64,000 nt of DNA from Photobacterium sp. TLY01 (GTDB taxonomy: Bacteria > Pseudomonadota > Gammaproteobacteria > Enterobacterales > Vibrionaceae). The notes below the pieces were generated by a model. The model did not search any database, had not been told where the DNA came from, and saw nothing but the letters and a program-made list of their open reading frames with translations. Position 1 is the first letter of the stretch, and every line of letters begins with the position of its first letter. A program made the translations under genes and the position numbers. The stretch covers positions 3,238,601-3,302,600 of the forward strand of contig NZ_CP090364.1 in the NCBI RefSeq assembly GCF_021432065.1, read 5' to 3'. This document shows, piece by piece, positions 1 through 9,309 of the stretch.

Positions 1-11
1 ATTTTTTTGCC

Positions 12-1874
12 TCAGGCTCGGCCCGGTTCATATTCAGCCGCGGCCAGCAAATGCTCTTCGATCACGGATAAAAAGACCTTACCGTATTTTTCCAGCTTCC
101 GCTGCCCGACCCCGTTGACCGCCAGCAATTCGCCTTCCGAAGTCGGTAAACGCTCGGCCATTTCCATCAGACTGGCATCATTGAACACCACATAAGGTGG
201 CAGCGACTCGTCGTCGGCAATGGCTTTCCGCACCATCCGCAGTTTGGAAAACAGCTTCTTGTCGTACTGACGTTTGAGCCGGTTGTCCTGACGGCTATTG
301 CTGCGCGCGCTGCTGTCAATCCGCGGCACCGCCAGCTGAAGGCTGATCTCCCCGCGCAGCACAGCGCGCGCTTTTTCGGTCAGCTGCAGGGTAGAGCTGT
401 TCACTATGTTCTGAGTCAGAAAACCGCGGTGGATCAGCTGGCGCAGAATACTGACCCAGAATTCATGGCTGTGCTCGCGGCCAATGCCGTAAGTGCTGAG
501 CTTGTCATGGCCCTGCTCCCGGACTTTGGCGTTTTGCAGGCCGCGCAGTACATCGACCACATGGTGCACCCCAAAGCGCTGATTCACCCGATAGACACAA
601 GACAGCGCCTTCTGCGCCATTTCCAGTGCCTCAAAATGCTGCGGTGGATCAATACAGATATCGCAGTTGCCGCACGCGTGCTCACTGTGCTCACCAAAGT
701 AATGCAGCAGCACCTGGCGGCGACAGGTCTGCGCTTCAGCAAACGCCCCCATGGCATTAAGCTTATGGCTTTCGACCTGCTTTTGCGGGCCTTCCTCTTT
801 TTCATCCAGACAGCGGCGAAGCCAGGCCAGATCCGCCGGGTCATAAAACATCACGGCTTCGGCGGGCAAACCATCACGCCCGGCCCGGCCGGTTTCCTGA
901 TAATAGGATTCGATATTACGCGGAATATCAAAATGCACCACAAAGCGGACATTGGGTTTGTTGATCCCCATCCCGAAGGCGACCGTGGCAGCGACCACCT
1001 GAATGTCATCGCGTTGGAACCCTTCCTGCACCCGGATCCGCTCGTCGTGTTCCAGCCCGGCATGATAAGCCGCCGCACGTATTCCCTGCTCGGTGAGCTT
1101 CTCGGCCACCTGTTCCACTTTTTTGCGGCTGTTACAGTAAATAATGCCGCTCTGGCCACGCACACTGGCTAAAAAACGCACCAGTTGCGCCATCGGCTTG
1201 TACTTTTCCTGCAGGGTATAACGAATATTGGGGCGGTCAAAACTACCCAGGTGGGTAAAAGGATCTTTCAAGGCCAGGCGACTCATGATGTCCTGGCGGG
1301 TGGTGTCGTCGGCTGTGGCAGTCAGGGCAATCACAGGCATGGCGGGAAAATGCTGCTTGAGCATCCCCAAAGACGCATACTCTGGCCGAAAATCGTGCCC
1401 CCACTGGGAAATACAGTGGGCTTCATCCACAGCCAGCAGGCTAACCGGCAAGCCACTGAGGCGGTCGATAAAATCCCGGCTCAGCACCCGTTCCGGCGAC
1501 ACGTACACCAGCTTGAGCGAGCCGTCTGCCATCCCCTGCCAGGTGGCCTGTATCGCCTCCGCTGACATGGTGGAATTGAGGCAACCCGCTGCGACACCAT
1601 TGGCCTGCAACTGGTCGACCTGATCTTTCATCAGTGAAATCAGCGGGGAGATCACCAGCGTCAGCCCTTCGCGCATCAGGGCGGGGATCTGATAACAGAG
1701 CGACTTGCCGCCCCCGGTCGGTAAAATCACCAGGCAATCCCGGCCCGATGCCACCGCCTCAATCACTGCCTGCTGGCCGGGCCGGAAAGACTGATAGCCA
1801 AACACCTGCTGCAGGATCTGCTCGCTGCTGGCGGATGAAACGGCATGACTGAGATCAGGGGTTGAGGCGGACAT
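12..1874 (-). CDS. recQ: ATP-dependent DNA helicase RecQ
   Basis: 3'-5' superfamily 2 helicase of the RecF recombination pathway; it unwinds DNA at gaps and stalled forks in the cytoplasm. Counting from the ATG at 1874 (620 aa), Walker A PTGGGKS lies at about 52-58 and the DEAH box at 150-153, followed by [10 protein letters not shown] (aromatic-rich loop), the GRAGRDG motif VI, a zinc cluster with CGNCDIC, a winged-helix RQC region and a C-terminal HRDC domain. A GTG codon at 1895 in the same frame could extend it by 7 residues, but no good ribosome site precedes it, while AAGAG stands before the ATG. It is divergent from rarD. Full length and intact; identification is very secure. Confidence 0.96.
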   Translation of the reverse strand: MSASTPDLSHAVSSASSEQILQQVFGYQSFRPGQQAVIEAVASGRDCLVILPTGGGKSLCYQIPALMREGLTLVISPLISLMKDQVDQLQANGVAAGCLNSTMSAEAIQATWQGMADGSLKLVYVSPERVLSRDFIDRLSGLPVSLLAVDEAHCISQWGHDFRPEYASLGMLKQHFPAMPVIALTATADDTTRQDIMSRLALKDPFTHLGSFDRPNIRYTLQEKYKPMAQLVRFLASVRGQSGIIYCNSRKKVEQVAEKLTEQGIRAAAYHAGLEHDERIRVQEGFQRDDIQVVAATVAFGMGINKPNVRFVVHFDIPRNIESYYQETGRAGRDGLPAEAVMFYDPADLAWLRRCLDEKEEGPQKQVESHKLNAMGAFAEAQTCRRQVLLHYFGEHSEHACGNCDICIDPPQHFEALEMAQKALSCVYRVNQRFGVHHVVDVLRGLQNAKVREQGHDKLSTYGIGREHSHEFWVSILRQLIHRGFLTQNIVNSSTLQLTEKARAVLRGEISLQLAVPRIDSSARSNSRQDNRLKRQYDKKLFSKLRMVRKAIADDESLPPYVVFNDASLMEMAERLPTSEGELLAVNGVGQRKLEKYGKVFLSVIEEHLLAAAEYEPGRA

Positions 1875-1971
1875 GACTTCACTCTTGATTGACACAGCCG
1901 GCTATTCTATACCATTCAGATCCCGGATGGGAGCACCAGCCACAGGCAACCTGAGCAGCGAAAGAAGTCGC

Positions 1972-2014
1972 TGGTCAATTAGTTCAGGCTGGCATTATAC
2001 TGCCCGTTCGGGCA
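1972..2014 (+). promoter_or_regulatory. Candidate rarD promoter overlapping a palindrome
   Basis: A TATACT -10 lies at 1996-2001 with a possible TGGTCA -35 at 1972-1977 (18 bp spacer). Immediately downstream, 2001-2014 reads TGCCCGTTCGGGCA, a 6-bp perfect inverted repeat around TT, where an operator would cover the transcription start. It could equally be a small hairpin in the 5' leader of rarD. No regulator is known to me for this motif. Confidence 0.3.
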
Positions 2015-2072
2015 TATCTAGCAAAATGCCCATACCTTCCTCTCAATCTTTACCATAACGTACTGGAATAGC

Positions 2073-2984
2073 ATGGACGAGCAAGCAAAAACGACCCAAC
2101 GCGGGGTCATACTGGCTATCGCCGCCTACACCATGTGGGGCATTGCACCGATTTACTTCAAGATGCTGCAAAGCGTCAGCCCTCTGGAAATCCTCAGCCA
2201 CCGCATTCTTTGGTCTTTCTTTTTTCTGGCGGGATTAATCTTTCTTGGCAAGGGCTGGGGCAAAGTCCGTCAGGTCCTCAAACAACCCAAAGTCCTGCTG
2301 ATGCTGCTGGCCAGCTCTATCATCATCGGGGGCAACTGGCTGATCTTTATCTGGGCGGTCAACAGCAACTACATGCTGGATGCCAGTCTGGGCTATTTCA
2401 TCAACCCGCTGCTGAACGTGCTGCTGGGCATGGTGTTTCTGGGCGAGCGCCTGCGTCCGCTGCAATGGCTGGCGGTTGCGCTGGCCGCCGGCGGCGTGCT
2501 GGTGCAGTTAATCCACTTCGGCTCCCTGCCCTGGGTGGCGCTGGTACTGGCGGCCAGTTTTGGTGTCTACGGCCTGCTGCGCAAAAAGGTCAATCTGGAT
2601 GCCCAGACCGGCCTGTTCATGGAAACCAGCATCCTGCTGCCACTGGCGCTGAGCTATGTGTTGCTGTTCGCCAGCAGCCCGACCTCGGACTGGACGCTGA
2701 ACAGCCTGGACACCAATCTGCTGCTGATGGCGGCGGGTATCGTCACCACCTTACCCTTGCTGTGCTTTACCGGCGCGGCCACCAAGCTCAAACTGTCGAC
2801 GCTGGGCTTTTTCCAGTACATCGGCCCCAGCCTGATGTTCCTGCTGGCCGTCGCCGTGTATGGTGAAGAATTCAGTACCGACAAGAGCCTGACGTTCGCC
2901 TGCATCTGGGTCGCGCTGGTGCTGTTCAGCTATGATGGCATCAAGGGACACCGCCAGAACCGCAAGCGGGCCCAAATCGCCTGA
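2073..2984 (+). CDS. rarD: RarD-type EamA permease
   Basis: Inner-membrane protein of 303 aa with ten hydrophobic segments, opening with a charged DEQAKTTQRG tail and then AAYTMWGIAPIYFK, the signature start of the RarD branch of the drug/metabolite (EamA) transporter superfamily. The conserved PLEILSHRILWS stretch follows. The E. coli protein was named for a chloramphenicol-sensitivity phenotype; its real substrate is uncertain, so the transport role is family inference. It sits between divergent recQ and co-oriented ggt, an order shared with Vibrio. No truncation or odd base use. Confidence 0.9.
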   Translation: MDEQAKTTQRGVILAIAAYTMWGIAPIYFKMLQSVSPLEILSHRILWSFFFLAGLIFLGKGWGKVRQVLKQPKVLLMLLASSIIIGGNWLIFIWAVNSNYMLDASLGYFINPLLNVLLGMVFLGERLRPLQWLAVALAAGGVLVQLIHFGSLPWVALVLAASFGVYGLLRKKVNLDAQTGLFMETSILLPLALSYVLLFASSPTSDWTLNSLDTNLLLMAAGIVTTLPLLCFTGAATKLKLSTLGFFQYIGPSLMFLLAVAVYGEEFSTDKSLTFACIWVALVLFSYDGIKGHRQNRKRAQIA

Positions 2985-3009
2985 CGCGCCCCGCCGCCTG
3001 CCACTTCGT

Positions 3010-3043
3010 ACACAGATTGCTCACACTCGCGGGCAATCTGTGT
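3010..3043. other. 11-bp inverted repeat between rarD and ggt
   Basis: ACACAGATTGC at 3010-3020 is exactly complementary to GCAATCTGTGT at 3033-3043, with a 12-nt loop. There is no T-run after it (TAAAAAC follows on the plus strand), so it is a weak candidate for a rarD terminator; it could also be an operator or attenuating hairpin in front of ggt (start 3098). Confidence 0.45.
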
Positions 3044-3097
3044 TAAAAACACCTAATCTTATTGACTGATTCCAAACCATTTTCAGAAGGATAAGCC

Positions 3098-4843
3098 ATG
3101 AAAAGGACGTCCCTTGCGCTGGCTCTGACCTGCGCCCTGCTCTCCGCATCTGCCTACAGCGAACAAGCCACAGATCAAATCGCTCCGGAAGGGGCCACGG
3201 GCTTCCAGCGCAACGCGCAGGTCACGGGCAAAGAGTGGATGATTGCCACCGCTAACCCGTATGCCAGTGATGCCGGCGCCGCGATGCTGGCCAAAGGCGG
3301 CAATGCCATTGATGCCATGATTGCCGCACAACTGGTGCTGGGTCTGACCGAGCCGCAATCCTCCGGTCTGGGAGGCGGGGCGTTTCTGGTGTACTGGGAC
3401 AGTCAAAAAGAAGCGCTGACCACCTTCGACGGCCGGGAAACAGCCCCGGCCGAAGTCACACCGCAGCTGTTTCAGGATGAAAACGGCCAGCCTTTATCCT
3501 TCTACGATGCCGTGGTCGGCGGCCGCTCTGTCGGCACCCCGGGCACAGTCAAACTGATGTGGCATACCCACCAGCGTTTGGGCAAGCTGGCCTGGAAAGA
3601 TCTGTTTGAGCCCGCCATTACCCTGGCCCGTGACGGCTTTACCGTCAGCCCGCGACTGGCGCAGTTAGTGCAGGAAGACAGCGAACGCCTACAGCGCTGG
3701 TCGACCACCAAAGCCTACTTCTTCCCGAACGGGCAGGCGCTGAAAGCCGGGGAAACCCTGAAAAACCCAGCCTATGCCGATACGTTGCAGCAAATTGCCG
3801 AACGCGGCGCCAGTGCCTTTTATCACGGTGAGATTGCCAAAGACATCGTCAGAACCGTGCGCACCGCGGAAGGCAACCCCGGGGTGCTCAACACCATGGA
3901 TCTGGCCACCTATCAGGTCAAAGAACGCCCGGCGGTCTGCGCGCCGTATCGCCAGTATGAAGTGTGCGGTATGGGCCCGCCCAGTTCCGGGGCGCTGACG
4001 CTGGGTCAGATCCTGGGAATGCTGAGCCACTTCCCGATGAAAGAGCTGGGGCCGCAAAAAGCCCTGAGCTGGCATTTGATTGGCGATGCATCCCGTCTGG
4101 CCTTTGCTGACCGTGGCCGCTATATGGCCGACAGCGATTATGTCCCGATGCCGACCGAGGGACTGTTAGACAAAGATTACCTCAGCCAGCGCGCCGGCCT
4201 GCTGAAAAGCAGCCAGGCACTGCAAGAAGTGAGTGCGGGATTGCCGCCCTGGTCACACGCCGTGAATTATGGTCAGGACAACGCGCTTGAACTGCCTTCC
4301 ACCAGCCATCTGGTGATTGTCGATAAAGACAGGAACGTGCTGTCGATGACCACCACGATCGAGAACGGCTTTGGCTCCCGCCTGATGGTACGCGGATTTC
4401 TGCTCAACAATGAGCTGACCGACTTCTCTTTCAGCACGCATGACCATGGCATCCCGATTGCCAACCGGGTCGAACCCGGCAAACGGCCACGCTCGTCCAT
4501 GGCACCGACCATAGTGATGAAAGACGACCAGCCGGTCGTGGCCATCGGCTCGCCGGGCGGCAGCCAGATCATCGGTTATGTCGCCAAAACCCTGATCGCC
4601 CATCTCGACTGGGGTCTGAGCCTGCAACAAGCAGTGGATTTGCCGAACATGAACAACCGTTTTGGTCCGTTCGAGCTGGAGCAGGGCACCAGTGCAGAGC
4701 GCTGGGCGCCGGAGCTGGAAAAACTGGGCTTTGAGGTTCAGATCAAGCCGCTCAACTCAGGTGTCCAGGCAATCGGCCTGTTCCGCGGTCAGCTCAACGG
4801 CGCCGCCGACCCGCGCCGGGAAGGCAAAGTGGTCGCGCAGTAA
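3098..4843 (+). CDS. ggt: Gamma-glutamyltransferase (GGT)
   Basis: Ntn-hydrolase of the periplasm that cleaves the gamma-glutamyl bond of glutathione and related compounds, transferring it to water or amino acids. A Sec signal peptide is evident (MKRTSLALALTCALLSASAYS, residues 1-21). The precursor self-cleaves in front of the nucleophilic threonine, which is seen in LPSTSHLVIVD; downstream are the family's NNELTDFS and SPGGSQII (oxyanion/glycine loop) motifs. Length 581 aa is normal for bacterial GGT. A ribosome site (AGAAGGATAAG) precedes the ATG. It is followed by a strong terminator shared with uvrD. Identification is secure; physiological role in glutathione recycling is inferred from the family. 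Confidence 0.95.
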   Translation: MKRTSLALALTCALLSASAYSEQATDQIAPEGATGFQRNAQVTGKEWMIATANPYASDAGAAMLAKGGNAIDAMIAAQLVLGLTEPQSSGLGGGAFLVYWDSQKEALTTFDGRETAPAEVTPQLFQDENGQPLSFYDAVVGGRSVGTPGTVKLMWHTHQRLGKLAWKDLFEPAITLARDGFTVSPRLAQLVQEDSERLQRWSTTKAYFFPNGQALKAGETLKNPAYADTLQQIAERGASAFYHGEIAKDIVRTVRTAEGNPGVLNTMDLATYQVKERPAVCAPYRQYEVCGMGPPSSGALTLGQILGMLSHFPMKELGPQKALSWHLIGDASRLAFADRGRYMADSDYVPMPTEGLLDKDYLSQRAGLLKSSQALQEVSAGLPPWSHAVNYGQDNALELPSTSHLVIVDKDRNVLSMTTTIENGFGSRLMVRGFLLNNELTDFSFSTHDHGIPIANRVEPGKRPRSSMAPTIVMKDDQPVVAIGSPGGSQIIGYVAKTLIAHLDWGLSLQQAVDLPNMNNRFGPFELEQGTSAERWAPELEKLGFEVQIKPLNSGVQAIGLFRGQLNGAADPRREGKVVAQ

Positions 4844-4869
4844 GCGACCCTATCTCATCAGTCAGGATC

Positions 4870-4909
4870 AAAAACGCGCCGCCTCCTCAGGAGAGCGGCG
4901 CGTTTTTTC
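4870..4909. terminator. Bidirectional terminator between ggt and uvrD
   Basis: AACGCGCCGC pairs perfectly with GCGGCGCGTT around a short loop, flanked by AAAAA on the left and TTTTTT on the right, so it can end transcription from both convergent genes. Confidence 0.92.
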
Positions 4910-4926
4910 AAGCCATCAATGAGAAT

Positions 4927-7098
4927 TTACATAGCTTCCAGCTTGGCGTACTGAGTCACCAGCCACTTGATCCCTTCCCCGTTGAAAGCCACCTGAACCC
5001 GGCTCTGGGCGCCGCTGCCTTCAAAATTAATGATGGTCCCTTCGCCGAATTTGGGGTGCTGGACCCGCTGGCCCAGATTAAAACCGGTCTGATTAAAATT
5101 ATCGTTGATCTGGCTCTGGCTGAAGCGGCCACCGGTGGACGGACGCGACACCTGCGCTTTCATCCGCACTTCTTCGATAAACTCTTCCGGGATTTCCCGG
5201 ACAAAGCGCGACACTTTATGGAAATTGTCCTTGCCGTACAAACGCCGCATTTCAGCATGGGTGATATACAACTTTTCCATCGCCCGCGTCATCCCGACAT
5301 AGCACAGACGGCGTTCTTCTTCGAGGCGACCATGCTCTTCGGAGGTACGAAAACTTGGGAACATGCCCTCTTCCACCCCCACCATAAACACCACGGGAAA
5401 TTCCAGCCCTTTGGCACTGTGCAAGGTCATCAGCTGCACGGCATCATCGAATTCATCGGCCTGCCCTTCACCGGCTTCCAGCGCGGCATGGGACAAAAAG
5501 GCCGCCAGCGGGCTCATTTCCTGCGCTTCTTCCGGCACTTCAAACTGCCGGGTGGCGGTCACCAGCTCTTCCAGGTTTTCAATCCGCGCCTGAGCTTTCT
5601 CGCCTTTTTCCTGCTCGTACATGGCGCGCAGGCCCGATGCACGAATGGTTTCATCGGTCTGCTGATACAGCGGCATATCACGGGTATCGTCTTCCAGCGC
5701 ATTGACCAGCTCGACAAAACGGCGCAGTGAATTGGCCGCCCGCCCTGCCAGCACTTTTTCGTCAAGCAACTCAACACTGGCCTGCCACATCGTAATCCCG
5801 CGATCCCGGGCCGCCATACGGATGGTATCCAGAGTGCGCTCGCCCAGCCCCCGAGCCGGAGTATTGACTACCCGCTCAAACGAGGCGTCATCATTGCGGT
5901 TCGAGATCAAACGCAGGTACGACAGGGCATCTTTGATTTCCTGCCGTTCGAAGAAACGCATGCCGCCATAAATCCGGTACGGCATCCCCGCCTGAATTAA
6001 CGCTTCTTCCAGCACCCGCGACTGGGCATTGCTGCGATACAGCATGGCGGTGTCATTGAGGGCGCCGCCACTGTCCTGCCAGCTTTTGATCTTCCCGACC
6101 ACAAACCGGGCTTCATCCAGCTCGTTAAAAGCCGAGTAGACGGAAATCTTTTCCCCTTCACTGCCGTCGGTCCACAGATTCTTGCCCATCCGCTCATTGT
6201 TATGGGCAATCAGGGCATTCGCAGCCTGCAGAATATTGCCGGTCGAACGGTAGTTCTGCTCCAGAAAAATACTGGAGGGGCTGGCAAACTCACGCAGGAA
6301 GCGCTGGATATTTTCAACCTTGGCACCGCGCCAGCCATAAATCGACTGGTCATCGTCCCCGACGATCATCACATGGCATTCCGGTCCGGCCATCAGCCGC
6401 AGCCAGGCAAACTGAATGTTGTTGGTGTCCTGAAACTCATCCACCAGGATGTGCTTGAAGCGGGCCTGATAGTGCTCCCGGATGTGCTTGTTATGTTTCA
6501 GTAATTCAAACGAACGCAGCAGCAATTCGGCAAAATCGACCAGGCCGGCGCGATCGCAGGCTTCCTGATAGGCGCTATAGAGCCGCAGCCAGGTTTGCTC
6601 AACCGGATCGTTGAAGGTTTCGACATGGGACGGGCGCAGTCCTTCGTCTTTCTTGCCATTGATATACCAGGCCGCCTGACGGGCCGGCCATTGCTTTTCA
6701 TCCAGATTCTGAGCTTTGATCAGACGGCGCAGCAGGCGCATCTGATCATCCGAGTCAATGATATTGAAATCTTCCGGCAGCTTGGCATCGAGATAATGGG
6801 CACGCAGCATGCGGTGGCTCAGGCCGTGAAAGGTCCCGTTCCACATCCCGGCGCAGCTGCCCTGCATCAGCGCATTAATGCGGCCGCGCATCTCTGCCGC
6901 AGCTTTGTTGGTAAATGTCACCGACATCAGTGAGAAAGGTGAGGCTTCTTCGACCCGCAGCAACCAGGCGATCCGGTGCACCAGCACCCGTGTTTTACCA
7001 CTGCCGGCGCCGGCAAGTACCAAATGGTTCCCCAGCGGTGCCGACACCGCTTCGCGCTGTTTGTCATTCAGACCATCTAACAAGAGTGAAACGTCCAT
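4927..7098 (-). CDS. uvrD: DNA helicase II (UvrD)
   Basis: Superfamily 1A 3'-5' helicase of 723 aa acting in nucleotide excision and mismatch repair. Walker A AGAGSGKT is at 29-36; the Walker B/DEAD-like motif is [21 protein letters not shown] (motif III), [16 protein letters not shown] motif V (here [14 protein letters not shown]) and VGMTRA (motif VI) follow; the C-terminal Tudor-like RNA polymerase-binding fold is present ([14 protein letters not shown]). The start is set by AAAGG just upstream of the ATG. A LexA-like box lies 8 bp upstream of the start codon. In enterics uvrD follows xerC-yigB directly; here the buf cassette intervenes on the opposite strand. Confidence 0.97.
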   Translation of the reverse strand: MDVSLLLDGLNDKQREAVSAPLGNHLVLAGAGSGKTRVLVHRIAWLLRVEEASPFSLMSVTFTNKAAAEMRGRINALMQGSCAGMWNGTFHGLSHRMLRAHYLDAKLPEDFNIIDSDDQMRLLRRLIKAQNLDEKQWPARQAAWYINGKKDEGLRPSHVETFNDPVEQTWLRLYSAYQEACDRAGLVDFAELLLRSFELLKHNKHIREHYQARFKHILVDEFQDTNNIQFAWLRLMAGPECHVMIVGDDDQSIYGWRGAKVENIQRFLREFASPSSIFLEQNYRSTGNILQAANALIAHNNERMGKNLWTDGSEGEKISVYSAFNELDEARFVVGKIKSWQDSGGALNDTAMLYRSNAQSRVLEEALIQAGMPYRIYGGMRFFERQEIKDALSYLRLISNRNDDASFERVVNTPARGLGERTLDTIRMAARDRGITMWQASVELLDEKVLAGRAANSLRRFVELVNALEDDTRDMPLYQQTDETIRASGLRAMYEQEKGEKAQARIENLEELVTATRQFEVPEEAQEMSPLAAFLSHAALEAGEGQADEFDDAVQLMTLHSAKGLEFPVVFMVGVEEGMFPSFRTSEEHGRLEEERRLCYVGMTRAMEKLYITHAEMRRLYGKDNFHKVSRFVREIPEEFIEEVRMKAQVSRPSTGGRFSQSQINDNFNQTGFNLGQRVQHPKFGEGTIINFEGSGAQSRVQVAFNGEGIKWLVTQYAKLEAM

Positions 7099-7106
7099 CG
7101 CCTTTC

Positions 7107-7126
7107 TACTGGTTATTTATACACTG
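7107..7126. promoter_or_regulatory. LexA-like SOS operator of uvrD
   Basis: TACTGGTTATTTATACACTG matches the enterobacterial SOS-box consensus (TACTG-TATATATATA-CAGTA type) at 15 of 20 positions; one half-site CTG is perfect and the other CAG is CAC. uvrD is a known LexA target in E. coli, which supports function. The box lies 8 bp from the start codon, closer than usual, so it would cover the leader and ribosome-site region. Confidence 0.6.
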
Positions 7127-7378
7127 GCGGTGATTATAACAGCTCAGCCAGAGAATGCCTGCCCTGTCTGTCGCTTCTTTGTACACCGCCTGTATCAGGG
7201 GCATCGCTGTATCTCCTCACGAAAAAACACAGTGTGGGTGAAATTTATCCACGCCCGCACCTTTCTAGTCTTTATAAGAGCGTCTACGCTGCACATAAGC
7301 CGCAAAGGGCTGGACCGACAGGCAGTAATGACGTTCGTTCACCGCAACATCTCACTGACAACGGAAAGAGGAATGATG

Positions 7379-7636
7379 ATGAACAAGAGCCACTTAGCCT
7401 TAGCCAGCGCCGTCTCCGGTCTGTTAATTCTGGCCGGCACCCTCTCAGCGCCAGCCACTGCCGCCGAGGCCAAAGAGAAATGCTACGGCGTTGCCAAAGC
7501 CGGTAAAAATGACTGCGCCACCAAAACCGGCTCCTGTGCCGGCACCGCCAAAACCGATGCTCAGAAAGACGCCTTTATCATGGTGCCCAAAGGCCTGTGT
7601 GATCGTCTGGCAGGCGGCAGCACGCAAAGCAGCTAA
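7379..7636 (+). CDS. bufA: Bufferin-type peptide precursor (DUF2282)
   Basis: Precursor of 85 aa. An N-terminal Sec signal ([20 protein letters not shown], cleavage near AT-A at about residue 28) is followed by a short Lys/Gly-rich core with four cysteines at 35, 46, 53 and 74: [17 protein letters not shown] and KGLC. This is the DUF2282 pattern, whose members (bufferins) are modified on cysteine by the MNIO enzyme encoded next door, then exported and thought to bind copper. Three consecutive ATGs occur (7373, 7376, 7379); GAGG at 7368-7371 best fits the third. Only 2 nt separate it from bufB. Modification, export and metal ligand are inferred from the family; the Cys-rich core and operon are seen directly. 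Confidence 0.88.
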   Translation: MNKSHLALASAVSGLLILAGTLSAPATAAEAKEKCYGVAKAGKNDCATKTGSCAGTAKTDAQKDAFIMVPKGLCDRLAGGSTQSS

Positions 7637-7638
7637 CC

Positions 7639-8511
7639 ATGAGACAAGATCATGCTTTTCAACAGGTGGGGGTTGGCCTGCGAGCGCCCCACCTGAGTCA
7701 GTTTGCCGCCATGGACCCGCCTGAAGTCGGCTGGCTGGAAATTCACAGCGAAAACTATTTCCACCCCGACAGCCCGTCGCGCCACAGCCTGAACCGCATC
7801 GCTGAGCGTACCCCGATCAGCTGCCACGGAATCGGCCTGTCACTGGGCTCGGCTGATCCGCTGGATATTCGTCACCTGGCTCAGCTCAAACGCCTGATCG
7901 ACGACATTGCGCCCATCGCCGTGTCTGACCATTTAAGCTGGAGTTCAATCAACGGTCAGTATTTCAACGATTTGCTGCCCATCCCCTACACAGAACAAGC
8001 ATTGCATCTGGTGTGCGACAAAATCCATCAGGTCCAGGAGACGCTGGGACGCCAGTTACTGCTTGAAAATCCGTCCAGCTATCTCAGTTTCAGCCATGCC
8101 GCTTACTCCGAGTGGGAGTTTCTGGCTCTGGTTCAACAACGCACCGGCTGCGGCTTGCTGCTGGACCTCAATAACATCTATGTCAGCAGTTTCAATCACG
8201 GCTTTGACTGCGCCACCTATCTGGCAGCGCTGAACCCTGACGCCGTCAAAGAAATCCATCTGGCAGGTTTTACCGTCAAATCCCTCGATGAAGGCGAGAT
8301 CTGGATTGATACCCACAGCCGCCCGGTCAGCGAACCCGTGTGGCAATTGTACCGGGACTGGGTGCAAGCGCACGGTTCAGTGCCAACCCTGATTGAATGG
8401 GACCTCGACATTCCCCCGCTCGAAGTGCTGCTAGGCGAAGCCGACAAGGCCCGCCAGATTCTGCGTGAAATCCACCCTGGCGGAGACGAGCATGAACAAC
8501 GACGTGCCTGA
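7639..8511 (+). CDS. bufB: MNIO-family peptide-modifying oxidase (DUF692)
   Basis: TIM-barrel enzyme of 290 aa in the multinuclear non-haem iron-dependent oxidase family. The metal-ligand motifs are all present: IHSENY (35-40), CHGIGLS (62-68), SDHLSW (96-101), LENPSSY (142-148), LDLNN (175-179), EIHLAGF (205-211), DTHSRPV (224-230) and EWD (253-255). Relatives use two or three irons and O2 to oxidise cysteines of a peptide substrate (5-thiooxazole or oxazolone-thioamide products). Substrate here should be the BufA peptide encoded 2 nt upstream. It overlaps bufC by 20 nt, suggesting coupled translation. Family identification is strong; the exact reaction is not shown by sequence. Confidence 0.93.
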   Translation: MRQDHAFQQVGVGLRAPHLSQFAAMDPPEVGWLEIHSENYFHPDSPSRHSLNRIAERTPISCHGIGLSLGSADPLDIRHLAQLKRLIDDIAPIAVSDHLSWSSINGQYFNDLLPIPYTEQALHLVCDKIHQVQETLGRQLLLENPSSYLSFSHAAYSEWEFLALVQQRTGCGLLLDLNNIYVSSFNHGFDCATYLAALNPDAVKEIHLAGFTVKSLDEGEIWIDTHSRPVSEPVWQLYRDWVQAHGSVPTLIEWDLDIPPLEVLLGEADKARQILREIHPGGDEHEQRRA

Positions 8512-9244
8512 TCTGGCCACCCTGCAGACCAATTTTGCCCAGGCCTTACAATACCGGCCAAGCGATGTCGCCAGCCTGATCACCGGCAATCATTTCAGCC
8601 CCGAACAACGGCTGCAAATCTACCGCAACAACTTTGTCATCAGCCTGAGCGAGGTGCTGGAAGCCACCTATCCGGCCGTCAAAGCCGTGGTGGGGGAAGC
8701 GTGTTTTGCGGCGCTGGCCCGCCAGCATATTCTGACCACACCGTTGGAGCAGGGTGATGTCAGCCATTATGGCGGCGGGTTTGATCAAACGATTTGTGCT
8801 CAGCCATCACTGACTGATGCAGTGCCGTATCTGGCTGACCTGGCGGCCTTAGAGTGGCTGGTCGATCGGGCATCACTATACGATGCGGCTCTGGCGCCGT
8901 TTCCGCTCGAAAAACTACAGGGGCTGACAGCGCAGCGTCTGGCGGAGGCCAGATTACTCCCTCAGCCTGCCTGCTGGTTACTGGACAGCGATTATGCGGT
9001 TGCCTCGCTGTGGCTGGCCATCCGCGATGATCAGCTGGACGGATTGAACATCGAGACGAATGAATCTGCAATCGTGCTGCCCGGACCGGCCGTGATCGCC
9101 ACCACGCCGGCAGGAACCGCACTGGTGCAGCTGGCGCGGCAACATCAGCCACTGGGGCAAGCCAGCCAGGAGATGCTGGCCGTGCTGGGGGAGCTGATTG
9201 CAGCACAGGTTTTTTCTGATATCCACTATGCTGATGATATGTAA
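8492..9244 (+). CDS. bufC: MNIO partner protein (DUF2063)
   Basis: A 250-aa protein whose N-terminal half is the DUF2063 domain (LQTNFAQAL, then QRLQIYRNNFVISLSEVLEA and YPAVKAVVGE, all typical). In related systems this protein forms a complex with the MNIO enzyme and presents the precursor's leader, so it is expected to act as a RiPP recognition partner of BufB rather than as a DNA-binding protein, despite an older annotation to that effect. The ATG at 8492 is chosen because GGAG stands 6 nt before it; an in-frame ATG at 8465 has no ribosome site. The gene overlaps bufB. Confidence 0.88.
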   Translation: MNNDVPDLATLQTNFAQALQYRPSDVASLITGNHFSPEQRLQIYRNNFVISLSEVLEATYPAVKAVVGEACFAALARQHILTTPLEQGDVSHYGGGFDQTICAQPSLTDAVPYLADLAALEWLVDRASLYDAALAPFPLEKLQGLTAQRLAEARLLPQPACWLLDSDYAVASLWLAIRDDQLDGLNIETNESAIVLPGPAVIATTPAGTALVQLARQHQPLGQASQEMLAVLGELIAAQVFSDIHYADDM

Positions 9245-9309
9245 TCAAAAGATTCAGCACTTCAGTGGCAACGCCACCTCAGCGCGGCACTGAAGAGCAG
9301 GAGGCTGAC

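Noticed and set aside
429..1172. Long plus-strand frame opposite recQ
   Set aside because: Antisense shadow of a full-length conserved helicase gene; no family resemblance and no ribosome site.
6878..7378. N-terminal extension of bufA into uvrD
   Set aside because: It would run antisense through the uvrD start; the signal peptide and ribosome site place the start at 7379.
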